From Helicobacter_D ganmani (GTDB taxonomy: Bacteria > Campylobacterota > Campylobacteria > Campylobacterales > Helicobacteraceae), in NCBI RefSeq assembly GCF_965138225.1, contig NZ_CBCSAX010000002.1: a DNA stretch of 64,000 nucleotides; one strand, given 5' to 3'. Made by a program: the position numbers and the translations under genes. Below are positions 44,938 to 51,722 of this stretch, piece by piece (the first letter of the stretch is position 1; each line of letters opens with the position of its first letter). A model generated the notes under the pieces. The model was given only the letters and a program-made list of their open reading frames with translations, was not told the origin of the DNA and did not search any database.

Positions 44938-46374
44938 CTAGCAGCTGTAAGTTGTGATAAACTCAAAAGGATGCGGACGCGCTTCCCAAGGCCAAATTTC
45001 AGTTTCAAATTTATATTGTTTGTAGGTTTGAATAAACTCTTCACTAAAAACTTGCCCAACTTTGTAAAATTCCTTATCTAAAAGCATTTCTTCAATTGCA
45101 CTTCTTAGGGTATGTGGAAGTTGCTTGATGCCTTTTTCACGAATCTCATCTAAAGTAAGCTCAAAAAGATTGACTTCCATTGGTTTGCCCGGGTCTATTT
45201 GATTGATAATACCATCTAGCCCCCCCATTAAAAGTGCAGCAAAAGCTAAGTAAGGGTTGCTTGAGCTATCTGGGAAACGAAATTCCATTCTCTTCGCTTT
45301 TTCTCCACTATTATAGGGAATCCGAATGCTCGCACTGCGATTCTGTGCAGAATAAGTAAGAATACTAGGTGCTTCAAAGCCGGGAATCAAGCGTTTATAG
45401 GAATTTGTTGAAGCATTTGTAAAAGCCGCAATGCTTCTTGCGTGCTTTAAAACACCGCCTAAAAAGTGCATTGCCATTTCGCTTAAACCCTCATAGGCAT
45501 TTCCTGCAAAAAGATTCTTGCCTTTTTTCCAAATGCTAATATGCGTGTGCATACCGCTCCCATTGTCCCCATAAAGTGGTTTTGGCATAAAAGTAGCTGT
45601 TTTGCCATTCAGATGAGCAACCATTTTTACAACATATTTAAGCTTTTGAACATTATCTGCTGCTTCTAACATATCACCAAATTTAACTCCTACCTCTCCT
45701 TGTCCTTGCGCAACTTCGTGATGCACGATAAAAGTTTCTAGTCCTACTTGATTGAGCACCTTGACAATCTCTGCACGCAAATCTACCATAGAATCTACAG
45801 GAGCAACAGGGAAATAACCTCCTTTTGTGCCAGGACGATGTCCAAGATTGACTCCTTCGTATTCTTTAGAGCGATTCCATTCTCCTTCTTCTGTGTCAAT
45901 TTCATAGTATTGACAATTCACAGAATCTTTCATCTTGATAGAATCAAAAATGAAAAATTCATTTTCTGGACCAAAATATGCCACATCACCGATTCCACTT
46001 TCGTTTAGATGTTTCATTGCGCGTTTGATGATACTGCGTGGGCATTTTTCATAGGGTTTGTTTTTGTAGATATCCCATACATCACAAAATACTACTATTG
46101 TCGTGTCGGCGGTGAAAGGGTCAATAAAATAACGCACGGGGTCTGGGATTAGAATCATATCCGACTGATGAACGGGTTGCCACGCAGGAAAGGAGCTTCC
46201 ATCAAAGGGAATCCCCTCAAAGCTACTTTCATCAATAGAGCTTGCACTAAAGGAAAAATGATGCCAAATCCCCTTAATATCTGTAACGCGGAAGTCAATA
46301 AACTCAACTTCATTTTCCTTGCAAAAATCAAAAAACTGCTTAATAGCCTTTTTATCAACAGCCGGCTTTTCCAT
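44938..46374 (-). CDS. glnA: Type I glutamine synthetase, adenylylation Tyr replaced
   Basis: Makes glutamine from glutamate, ammonia and ATP. The 478-residue protein has FDGSSFPAW, the catalytic metal sites in FGPENEFFIFD, GSGMHTHISIWK, and NRSASIRIPY. The expected adenylylation site reads VNLFELT with Phe404 in place of Tyr, as reported for H. pylori GlnA, so GlnE-type control is not expected. ATG 46374 is preceded by AAAGG. A much longer in-frame extension upstream contains no GS-like sequence and overlaps the neighbouring promoter, so I reject it. Confidence 0.95.
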   Translation of the reverse strand: MEKPAVDKKAIKQFFDFCKENEVEFIDFRVTDIKGIWHHFSFSASSIDESSFEGIPFDGSSFPAWQPVHQSDMILIPDPVRYFIDPFTADTTIVVFCDVWDIYKNKPYEKCPRSIIKRAMKHLNESGIGDVAYFGPENEFFIFDSIKMKDSVNCQYYEIDTEEGEWNRSKEYEGVNLGHRPGTKGGYFPVAPVDSMVDLRAEIVKVLNQVGLETFIVHHEVAQGQGEVGVKFGDMLEAADNVQKLKYVVKMVAHLNGKTATFMPKPLYGDNGSGMHTHISIWKKGKNLFAGNAYEGLSEMAMHFLGGVLKHARSIAAFTNASTNSYKRLIPGFEAPSILTYSAQNRSASIRIPYNSGEKAKRMEFRFPDSSSNPYLAFAALLMGGLDGIINQIDPGKPMEVNLFELTLDEIREKGIKQLPHTLRSAIEEMLLDKEFYKVGQVFSEEFIQTYKQYKFETEIWPWEARPHPFEFITTYSC

Positions 46375-46406
46375 AAAATACCTTTTAAGAATGAAATTTT
46401 CGCGCA

Positions 46407-46412
46407 ATTCTA
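46407..46412 (-). promoter_or_regulatory. Candidate -10 element of glnA
   Basis: TAGAAT on the minus strand, 32 bp upstream of the glnA ATG. Its divergent counterpart at 46497 drives the iron-storage-like cluster. Confidence 0.35.
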
Positions 46413-46476
46413 CAAAGTTTTTGTTTAATTGCGATTGAAGAGAATTAAAACTTAACTTTTTAAAAAACTTTAAGAT

Positions 46477-46495
46477 GATATTAATTTTCATTATT
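46477..46495 (+). promoter_or_regulatory. Fur-box-like operator
   Basis: The 19-bp sequence matches the classical Fur consensus GATAATGATAATCATTATC at 14 of 19 positions by eye. It ends one base before the TATAAT at 46497, so a bound repressor would cover the -35/spacer region. AT-rich DNA raises the chance of accidental matches. Confidence 0.5.
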
Positions 46496-46496
46496 T

Positions 46497-46502
46497 TATA
46501 AT
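46497..46502 (+). promoter_or_regulatory. -10 element of the putative ferrosome-like cluster
   Basis: A consensus TATAAT. The predicted start near 46509 leaves only about 8 nt before the first in-frame TTG (46517). This favours translation from GTG 46550. Confidence 0.55.
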
Positions 46503-46549
46503 TCCGCTTTAAGATATTGACATTGATTACCAATTTTAAAGAAAGCAGA

Positions 46550-46915
46550 GTGGAAAAATTTATATTTAAAGAGGGTCAGGAATTTTCCATTACACCTCAA
46601 GACTTGCAGGTTTTTAGTGATTATTTTTCTATTATTCATCACACAAAGGGTAGAATCCGTTTGCGTGCAGATGCGAAATTGAAAAAATATGTGGAAAATA
46701 GTGCGGTAGATTTTCAGGCATTTTTGAAATTTTTAGAAAAAACTCCATTGATATCCACCATCAAGCTTAATGAATTAATTGGCTCATTGACGATTCAATA
46801 TGACGCACATTTGCTAAATCCAAAGGTTTTTGAGGATTTAATGCAGGGTGAAAAACTAGAAGAGATTGCGCAAATAATCAATTATCATCTTCAAAGGAGA
46901 TTAAATGAGGGCTGA
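46550..46915 (+). CDS. HMA2-like heavy-metal-associated domain protein
   Basis: A 121-residue protein with IIHHTKGRIRLRADAKLKKYV, a pattern like the HxxxGRxRL strand of HMA2 (heavy-metal-associated domain 2) proteins, followed by a second strand-helix unit (LIGSLTIQYDAHLLNPKVFEDL). It has no CxxC metal motif. HMA2-type genes often accompany P1B-type ATPases in ferrosome (fez) clusters. I choose GTG 46550; TTG 46517 is possible. It is the first gene of the cluster and overlaps the next by 11 bp. Confidence 0.6.
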   Translation: MEKFIFKEGQEFSITPQDLQVFSDYFSIIHHTKGRIRLRADAKLKKYVENSAVDFQAFLKFLEKTPLISTIKLNELIGSLTIQYDAHLLNPKVFEDLMQGEKLEEIAQIINYHLQRRLNEG

Positions 46916-47525
46916 AAATTTACTTTTGGCTTTAAACGATGAATACAAAGCTTATAGCTTTTATGCGTCTGTAAGCTCTTATGGGCAAGTCTTTGCTCAT
47001 CTCCAAAATGCCGAACAAACGCATATTAACGCTTTGAGTTGGCATTTGCAAAATTTAGGTGTTGTAATTCCACAGAATCCTTACAATGCGGAGAGTTTTG
47101 CAAGTTTTTCTAGCATAGAGGAAATTTTACAGACTGCACTTATAAACGAAAATAAAAATGTAGAACTTTACAATACTCTTATTGCAAATGAGAAGGATTC
47201 GGAAGTGTTAGACACCTTTTATCGTCTCCAAGCTGCAAGCTTTAATAACCATATTCCCGCACTTATTCATACATTTGAGCAGGTTCAAGGTGTTGCACGA
47301 GATTCTACACAAAATCTCCAAAGCACACTTAAAGCCTTAAGTGAGGGTAAAGCACTCTTAAATGAGGCAGGTGAAATGGTTAATAAAATGCAAAATGGAG
47401 CTCTAAGTCAAATGGAGTTAGAAAGTTTTTTGCATAAATTAAACTATTCTCTCATTGGCGGGGTCATTGTTGGAGCATTGGGGGCGAGTTTATTAAACGA
47501 ATTTTTAAATCAAAACAAGGAGTAA
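46905..47525 (+). CDS. Ferritin-like (DUF2202-type) protein with C-terminal membrane anchor
   Basis: A 206-residue protein. Residues 1-135 form a ferritin-like four-helix pattern: LNDEYKAYSFYASV, NAEQTHINALSWHLQNLGVVIP (ExxH), ENKNVELYNTLIA, and LQAASFNNHIPALIHTFEQ. The last resembles the SxNHxRAF-type helix of DUF2202 proteins, with Asn where a Glu ligand is common. A linker and a hydrophobic, glycine-rich helix (about 182-200, SLIGGVIVGALGASLL) follow, predicting a tail-anchored membrane protein. Tethered ferritin-like proteins are rare. Iron oxidation or delivery at a membrane is plausible but inferred. Confidence 0.65.
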   Translation: MRAENLLLALNDEYKAYSFYASVSSYGQVFAHLQNAEQTHINALSWHLQNLGVVIPQNPYNAESFASFSSIEEILQTALINENKNVELYNTLIANEKDSEVLDTFYRLQAASFNNHIPALIHTFEQVQGVARDSTQNLQSTLKALSEGKALLNEAGEMVNKMQNGALSQMELESFLHKLNYSLIGGVIVGALGASLLNEFLNQNKE

Positions 47526-47527
47526 AA

Positions 47528-47782
47528 ATGGCATTACCATTTGTTGCGGGGCTAGCAGTCGGGGCAGGAGTTGCGCTTCTCTTTACGCAGCGCAGAAAAA
47601 TCAAAGAATCTTTTGAAAATCACACAATAAATGCAGATTTGCAAAAAGGCTTAGATAAAGGGAGAGAGGTTTCCCATAAGGCATTGCAATGTGTGCAAAG
47701 CACCCTTGAAAAAACCGCACAGAATTTAAAGGATAAGATAGAATCCAAAGAGGATTCTAAGGATTCTACGCAAACCACATAA
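47528..47782 (+). CDS. Small YtxH-like membrane protein
   Basis: An 84-residue protein with an N-terminal glycine-rich helix LPFVAGLAVGAGVALLFTQRRK, then a charged amphipathic tail with Lys/Glu/Ser repeats. The layout resembles YtxH-domain proteins. It is 2 bp after the ferritin-like gene. Its function is unknown; it may pack against or line a membrane. Confidence 0.6.
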   Translation: MALPFVAGLAVGAGVALLFTQRRKIKESFENHTINADLQKGLDKGREVSHKALQCVQSTLEKTAQNLKDKIESKEDSKDSTQTT

Positions 47783-47794
47783 GGAGTTTTTCAA

Positions 47795-48115
47795 ATGATT
47801 ATTAATACAGGTATGCCTCGCTCTATTGTTGGACACGCATTAAGTGGTGGAGTAATTGCTTTGATATTGAGTGGAGCTTATGAGATTCTTAAGGTTCAAA
47901 AAGGAGAAATTAGCCAAAAAGAAGCTCTTAAGAATACGGCTGTTGCAACTTTGGAGGGTGGAATCATCACGGCTTGTGGAATCGCAGCAGCAAATTCTTT
48001 GGGAAACACACAATTACCATTGAAAAGTTTGCTAGAAGCCACAACATTGGTTGCTGTTGGAGTAGTGAGTATTTATGGAATCCAAGCACTTGCAAATCCA
48101 AAAAAAGAATCTTAA
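47795..48115 (+). CDS. Small glycine-rich two-helix membrane protein
   Basis: A 106-residue protein with two or three hydrophobic segments (about 12-30 HALSGGVIALILSGAYEIL, 51-66 LEGGIITACGIAAANS, 80-98 LEATTLVAVGVVSIYGI) rich in Gly and Ala, joined by a short charged loop. I recognise no named family. Its position inside the cluster suggests a membrane-structural role. Confidence 0.55.
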   Translation: MIINTGMPRSIVGHALSGGVIALILSGAYEILKVQKGEISQKEALKNTAVATLEGGIITACGIAAANSLGNTQLPLKSLLEATTLVAVGVVSIYGIQALANPKKES

Positions 48116-48148
48116 AACTGAATCATAATTTATAAAAGGAGTTCTTAA

Positions 48149-48484
48149 ATGTCTCAACCAAATCCAAATAATCCCTATATCAATTCTTTTGACACAAGAA
48201 ATACACAAAACAATGCGCAATACGGAATCCCAAACTCTCAAAACCAAAACAATCCTTATACTACAACAGGATTTCTTGGAAATGAGAATACGCAAAAAGA
48301 TTTTCTAAAAGGCGCACTTATTGGTGCAGTTGCAACCTTTATCTTAACTAATGAGAATACACAAAAAGCGATTTTTAAAGGTTTTGCCAAGGTAAGTAGC
48401 TTGTTTGAAAGCGGAATAGAGGAGTTAAAAGAACGTTATGAGGACGCAAAGGCGGAAGTCAATGATGTTGAAATGGACACCTAA
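48149..48484 (+). CDS. Asn-rich YtxH-like protein with duplicated NENTQK motif
   Basis: A 111-residue protein. The N-terminal 40 residues are Asn/Gln/Pro-rich and probably disordered. A hydrophobic, glycine-containing segment (FLKGALIGAVATFILT, 52-67) is flanked on both sides by NENTQK (45-50 and 68-73), and an acidic amphipathic helix follows. The central part resembles the neighbouring YtxH-like protein. Function unknown. Confidence 0.55.
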   Translation: MSQPNPNNPYINSFDTRNTQNNAQYGIPNSQNQNNPYTTTGFLGNENTQKDFLKGALIGAVATFILTNENTQKAIFKGFAKVSSLFESGIEELKERYEDAKAEVNDVEMDT

Positions 48485-48502
48485 AGAGCATTAGGCAAAG
48501 CA

Positions 48503-50599
48503 ATGCAACTTATTTTATTGCACGCAACCCAAACAAGAGCACGTTTTAAATATCATTGCAAATCTAGTTTCAGGGTGGATTCTCTAAAATTGCGTCTTTT
48601 GCTTGAATCTTGTGCAGAGATTTCCAATGCCCGTGTAAATGCAATTTTGAGCAATGTGATTGTGGTTTTCAGGGGTGAGTTAGAGGAGATTACAAGTCTA
48701 GTGCAAACAGCCTTGGAACAAGCAAAGGTAGAATCGCAAGGAGTCAATAAAAAAGAAAGCTATTTGGCTTTGCGTGATGAGATTCCGAGTTCTGCTGAAG
48801 TGGCGCGAGCGGGAAGCGCGTTTTTAATTTCTCCTTTTTTACAGAATCCCAAATTTCAATTAGGATTCTCTGCGATTGCCTCCGCTCCTTTGCTTTTTAG
48901 TGGAATTAAAGAAACCTTAACACACGGCATTAATTCGCGCACATTGGAAGCTATGGCGGTAGCCATTTCATTGTATTTAAAAGATTTCAAGACAGCAAAC
49001 TCTACGAATTTTATGTTAGCACTTGGAGAATACATTGAAGAGATGACAATGTATAAAAGTGATGATTTGCTAAAAGAGCTTGCAAAGCAAAAGAGTGGGG
49101 AAGCTTGGGTAGAGAGAATCCAAGATGGCGAAAATGTGCTTTTGCAAGTCTCAAGTGAGGAACTGAAAGTTAGTGATATTGTTGTGATTGGTGCAGGAGA
49201 TACAATTTTGGTAGATGGACACATCACACAAGGGAAAGCATTGATAAATCAAATCTCTATGACAGGTGAAGCAACTCCTACCCCTAAAGCTTATGGAGAT
49301 AAAGTGCTCTCTGGCACGATTGTGCAAGAGGGACAAATTAAGGTTTGGGCGGAATCTGTGGGGGAACAAACTGCAATGGCGCGTATAAAAACCTATATTA
49401 AAGAAACACTTGTGCAAAAATCCTCTCAAGAATTGAATGCTTCTAAAATGGCGGATTCTTTAGTGCCTATTACGCTTGGTTTATCCTTGCTTTCTTATTT
49501 TTTTACTCAAGACCTTATGCGCAGTGCGAGTGTGTTGCAAGCCGATTATTCTTGCGCATTGAAGCTTACAACCCCCGTTGCGTTTAAATCTGCTATTTCC
49601 AATGCGGGCAAGGAGGGAATTATTATCAAAGGTGCAAAAAGCTTGGAATCTTTGCAACTTGCAGAGGTGTTTGTATTTGACAAAACAGGCACTTTAACTA
49701 AAGGTGATTTAGAAGTGCTAGATGTAGTTTCTTTTGAGGAATCTTGGGATAAAGAAGCGGTATTGAATCTCGCCGCAAGTATTGAGGAGCATTATTTTCA
49801 CCCTGTTGCAAAAGCAGTTGTAAAAGCAGCAAGAGAAAAGCATTTTAGGCATTTTCATCACGATGAAGTAACCTTTATCGTCGCGCATGGCGTCAAAAGT
49901 GAAATTAGTGGAAAATGCGTTATTATCGGCTCTAGACATTTTTTAGAAGACGATGAGGGAATCGTATTTGATTTTTATGAACAAAGAATCTCCAAACACT
50001 TAAAAAATGGTGAAATGCCTTTATTTATAGGTTACGACAAGAAGCTTTTAGGCGTTATTTTACTAAAGGATACTTTAAGAGAAAATGCTAAAAAAGCTTT
50101 ATTGCGCCTGCGTGAAAGTGGCATTAAGGAAATCATTATGCTTACAGGAGATACACATCAAAAAGCCAAGCAAATTGCTTTAGAGTTGGGGATTGACCGC
50201 TATTATGCAGAAGTTTTGCCCACCCAAAAGGCTGAAATTTTAGAGGACATTATGCAAGAGGGCAAAAAAGTTGCTTTTGTCGGCGATGGAATTAACGACG
50301 CACCCGCTCTAATACGCGCAGATGTTGGAATAGGTATGCACAAAGGAGCAGATATTGCCAAAGCAAGTGCGGATATTGTGCTCTTGCGTGATGATATTGA
50401 AGTGGTGGCGGAGGCAAGGGAGCTTGCAGTGGCAGCCTTAAAGAAAGTGCATAGAGGATTTAAAATTGCTGTGAGTGTTAATTCGTTGATTCTAGCTTTA
50501 GCAAGTCTTGGGAAGCTTAGTCCGATTCAAACCGCCTTTATGCACAATGGAACAACGATTGCGCTTTTGCTAAACGCATTGCGACGCATTAAAATTTAA
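48503..50599 (+). CDS. P1B-type heavy-metal ATPase with SCA transmembrane motif (FezB-like candidate)
   Basis: A membrane metal pump of 698 residues. A degenerate HMA2-like N-terminus (HATQTRARFKY) has no CxxC. The actuator TGEATPTPK, phosphorylation site DKTGTLTKGD (Asp393), TGDTHQKA and the hinge GDGINDAPALIRADVGIG are intact. The transmembrane metal motif reads DYSCALKLTTPVA (Ser350-Cys351) instead of CPC, TPC or SPC, placing it among unusual P1B pumps. I recall SCA as a mark of the P1B-6 group that includes the ferrosome protein FezB. It follows the small membrane genes by 18 bp. Confidence 0.8.
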   Translation: MQLILLHATQTRARFKYHCKSSFRVDSLKLRLLLESCAEISNARVNAILSNVIVVFRGELEEITSLVQTALEQAKVESQGVNKKESYLALRDEIPSSAEVARAGSAFLISPFLQNPKFQLGFSAIASAPLLFSGIKETLTHGINSRTLEAMAVAISLYLKDFKTANSTNFMLALGEYIEEMTMYKSDDLLKELAKQKSGEAWVERIQDGENVLLQVSSEELKVSDIVVIGAGDTILVDGHITQGKALINQISMTGEATPTPKAYGDKVLSGTIVQEGQIKVWAESVGEQTAMARIKTYIKETLVQKSSQELNASKMADSLVPITLGLSLLSYFFTQDLMRSASVLQADYSCALKLTTPVAFKSAISNAGKEGIIIKGAKSLESLQLAEVFVFDKTGTLTKGDLEVLDVVSFEESWDKEAVLNLAASIEEHYFHPVAKAVVKAAREKHFRHFHHDEVTFIVAHGVKSEISGKCVIIGSRHFLEDDEGIVFDFYEQRISKHLKNGEMPLFIGYDKKLLGVILLKDTLRENAKKALLRLRESGIKEIIMLTGDTHQKAKQIALELGIDRYYAEVLPTQKAEILEDIMQEGKKVAFVGDGINDAPALIRADVGIGMHKGADIAKASADIVLLRDDIEVVAEARELAVAALKKVHRGFKIAVSVNSLILALASLGKLSPIQTAFMHNGTTIALLLNALRRIKI

Positions 50600-50609
50600 A
50601 GGATTATAA

Positions 50610-50741
50610 ATGCAGATTTTATTACTTTTAACCACTTTTGCAAGCGGAATCCTAACAGCAAAAATATTACAAAATGCGCAATTAAAAAGAAAAAAATACC
50701 AACAACACAAGATGAAATCAAAGACAAAAGGACAAATATGA
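50610..50741 (+). CDS. 43-residue membrane miniprotein
   Basis: ATG 50610 opens a 43-codon frame with AAAGGA upstream. The product begins with a hydrophobic helix MQILLLLTTFASGILTA, followed by a Lys/Gln-rich basic tail. It starts 10 bp after the ATPase gene and overlaps the next gene in an ATGA arrangement, so coupled translation is likely. It is too short for most gene callers. Confidence 0.55.
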   Translation: MQILLLLTTFASGILTAKILQNAQLKRKKYQQHKMKSKTKGQI

Positions 50742-51007
50742 AAGAAAAGATAGCAACGCAAAAAGAATCACAAACAAGCAAGCCTCTTGGAAAACGGAAT
50801 CCAAAATTTACAAAAAGCTATATGGAAATGAAGAGAGAAATGGCGAAAATAGGTATGACAACGACTTTATTACTGACAAGCGGGAGTGCATTGTTTGTGA
50901 AAAATAGAGTAGCAAAGGCAGTGCATATAGGGGCAGGTGTGGCTTTGGTAGGGTTTTGTATTTGGCACGCTTCACTTTATCCCAAAGAACATAATAAGAC
51001 AAATTAA
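50738..51007 (+). CDS. Small membrane protein, last gene of the cluster
   Basis: An 89-residue protein with a basic, Lys-rich N-terminus (about 1-38) and two hydrophobic segments (about 39-52 GMTTTLLLTSGSAL and 61-80 AVHIGAGVALVGFCIWHASL). I recognise no named family. The ATG overlaps the stop of the miniprotein gene. About 150 bp of AT-rich DNA separates it from the DedA gene, marking the end of the cluster. Confidence 0.6.
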   Translation: MKEKIATQKESQTSKPLGKRNPKFTKSYMEMKREMAKIGMTTTLLLTSGSALFVKNRVAKAVHIGAGVALVGFCIWHASLYPKEHNKTN

Positions 51008-51161
51008 AATTTCTATAATGTTGGCTTATAGCAAGCAATCCTCCAAAGAAAATTTCGTCTTTAGATTCCATTACTAAAAGATAATTTAGCAGAATTTATC
51101 ACAAAAAAGACAAGATTTTGCTAAAGTTTTACTTTTGATTCGTTAAAACTTAAGGAAAACA

Positions 51162-51722
51162 ATGCAAGAAACGATAGATTTGATTGCGAAATATGGCTAT
51201 GCAATTTTATTTTTATACTCTCTTGGCGGTGGATTTGTCGCTCTTATTGGTGCAAGTGTTTTGAGTTTTGCAGGCAAAATGGATTTAAGCCTTAGCATTT
51301 TGGTTGCTTGTGTGGCAAATTTTTTGGGAGATTGGTTACTTTTTTATCTTGCGCGTTATCAAAAGGCAATGATGCAGCCTTATCTTGCGTCTCATCGGCG
51401 TAAATTGGCATTGGTGCATTTGCTTATGCGTAAATACGGCTCTCTTATTTTGATTTTCAAAAAATACATTTATGGCTTAAAAACGCTTGTGCCACTTGCG
51501 ATTGCGCTAACCCCTTATTCTTTGATGAAGTTCAATCTTTATAATGCCATAGGTGCGGTGATTTGGAGTATTAGTCTAGGAATCGCTGGATATTTTTCAG
51601 GAGGAATTTTAATCAAAGGATTTGAGATGATAGGAGAGTATCCCGCTCTTGCCCCCGCGTTTATTGTCGTGTTGCTAGGTGGGCTTTGGCTTTGGCTAAG
51701 TCGTGCGACAAAAAGGATTTAA
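51162..51722 (+). CDS. DedA family inner-membrane protein
   Basis: A 186-residue SNARE-associated/DedA protein. It has the half-helix pattern ASVLSFAGKMDLSLSILVACVANFLGDWLLFYLARYQK, KKYIYGLKTLVPLAIALTPYSLMKFNLYNAIGAVIWS, and a C-terminal membrane helix. DedA proteins have been linked to lipid-carrier transport and proton motive force; the exact substrate is not visible. It ends one base before metH, suggesting an operon. Confidence 0.85.
   Translation: MQETIDLIAKYGYAILFLYSLGGGFVALIGASVLSFAGKMDLSLSILVACVANFLGDWLLFYLARYQKAMMQPYLASHRRKLALVHLLMRKYGSLILIFKKYIYGLKTLVPLAIALTPYSLMKFNLYNAIGAVIWSISLGIAGYFSGGILIKGFEMIGEYPALAPAFIVVLLGGLWLWLSRATKRI

Noticed and set aside
46375..46533. N-terminal extension of glnA by 53 codons
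   Set aside because: The extension has no glutamine synthetase similarity and overlaps the divergent promoter; ATG 46374 has a good ribosome binding site.
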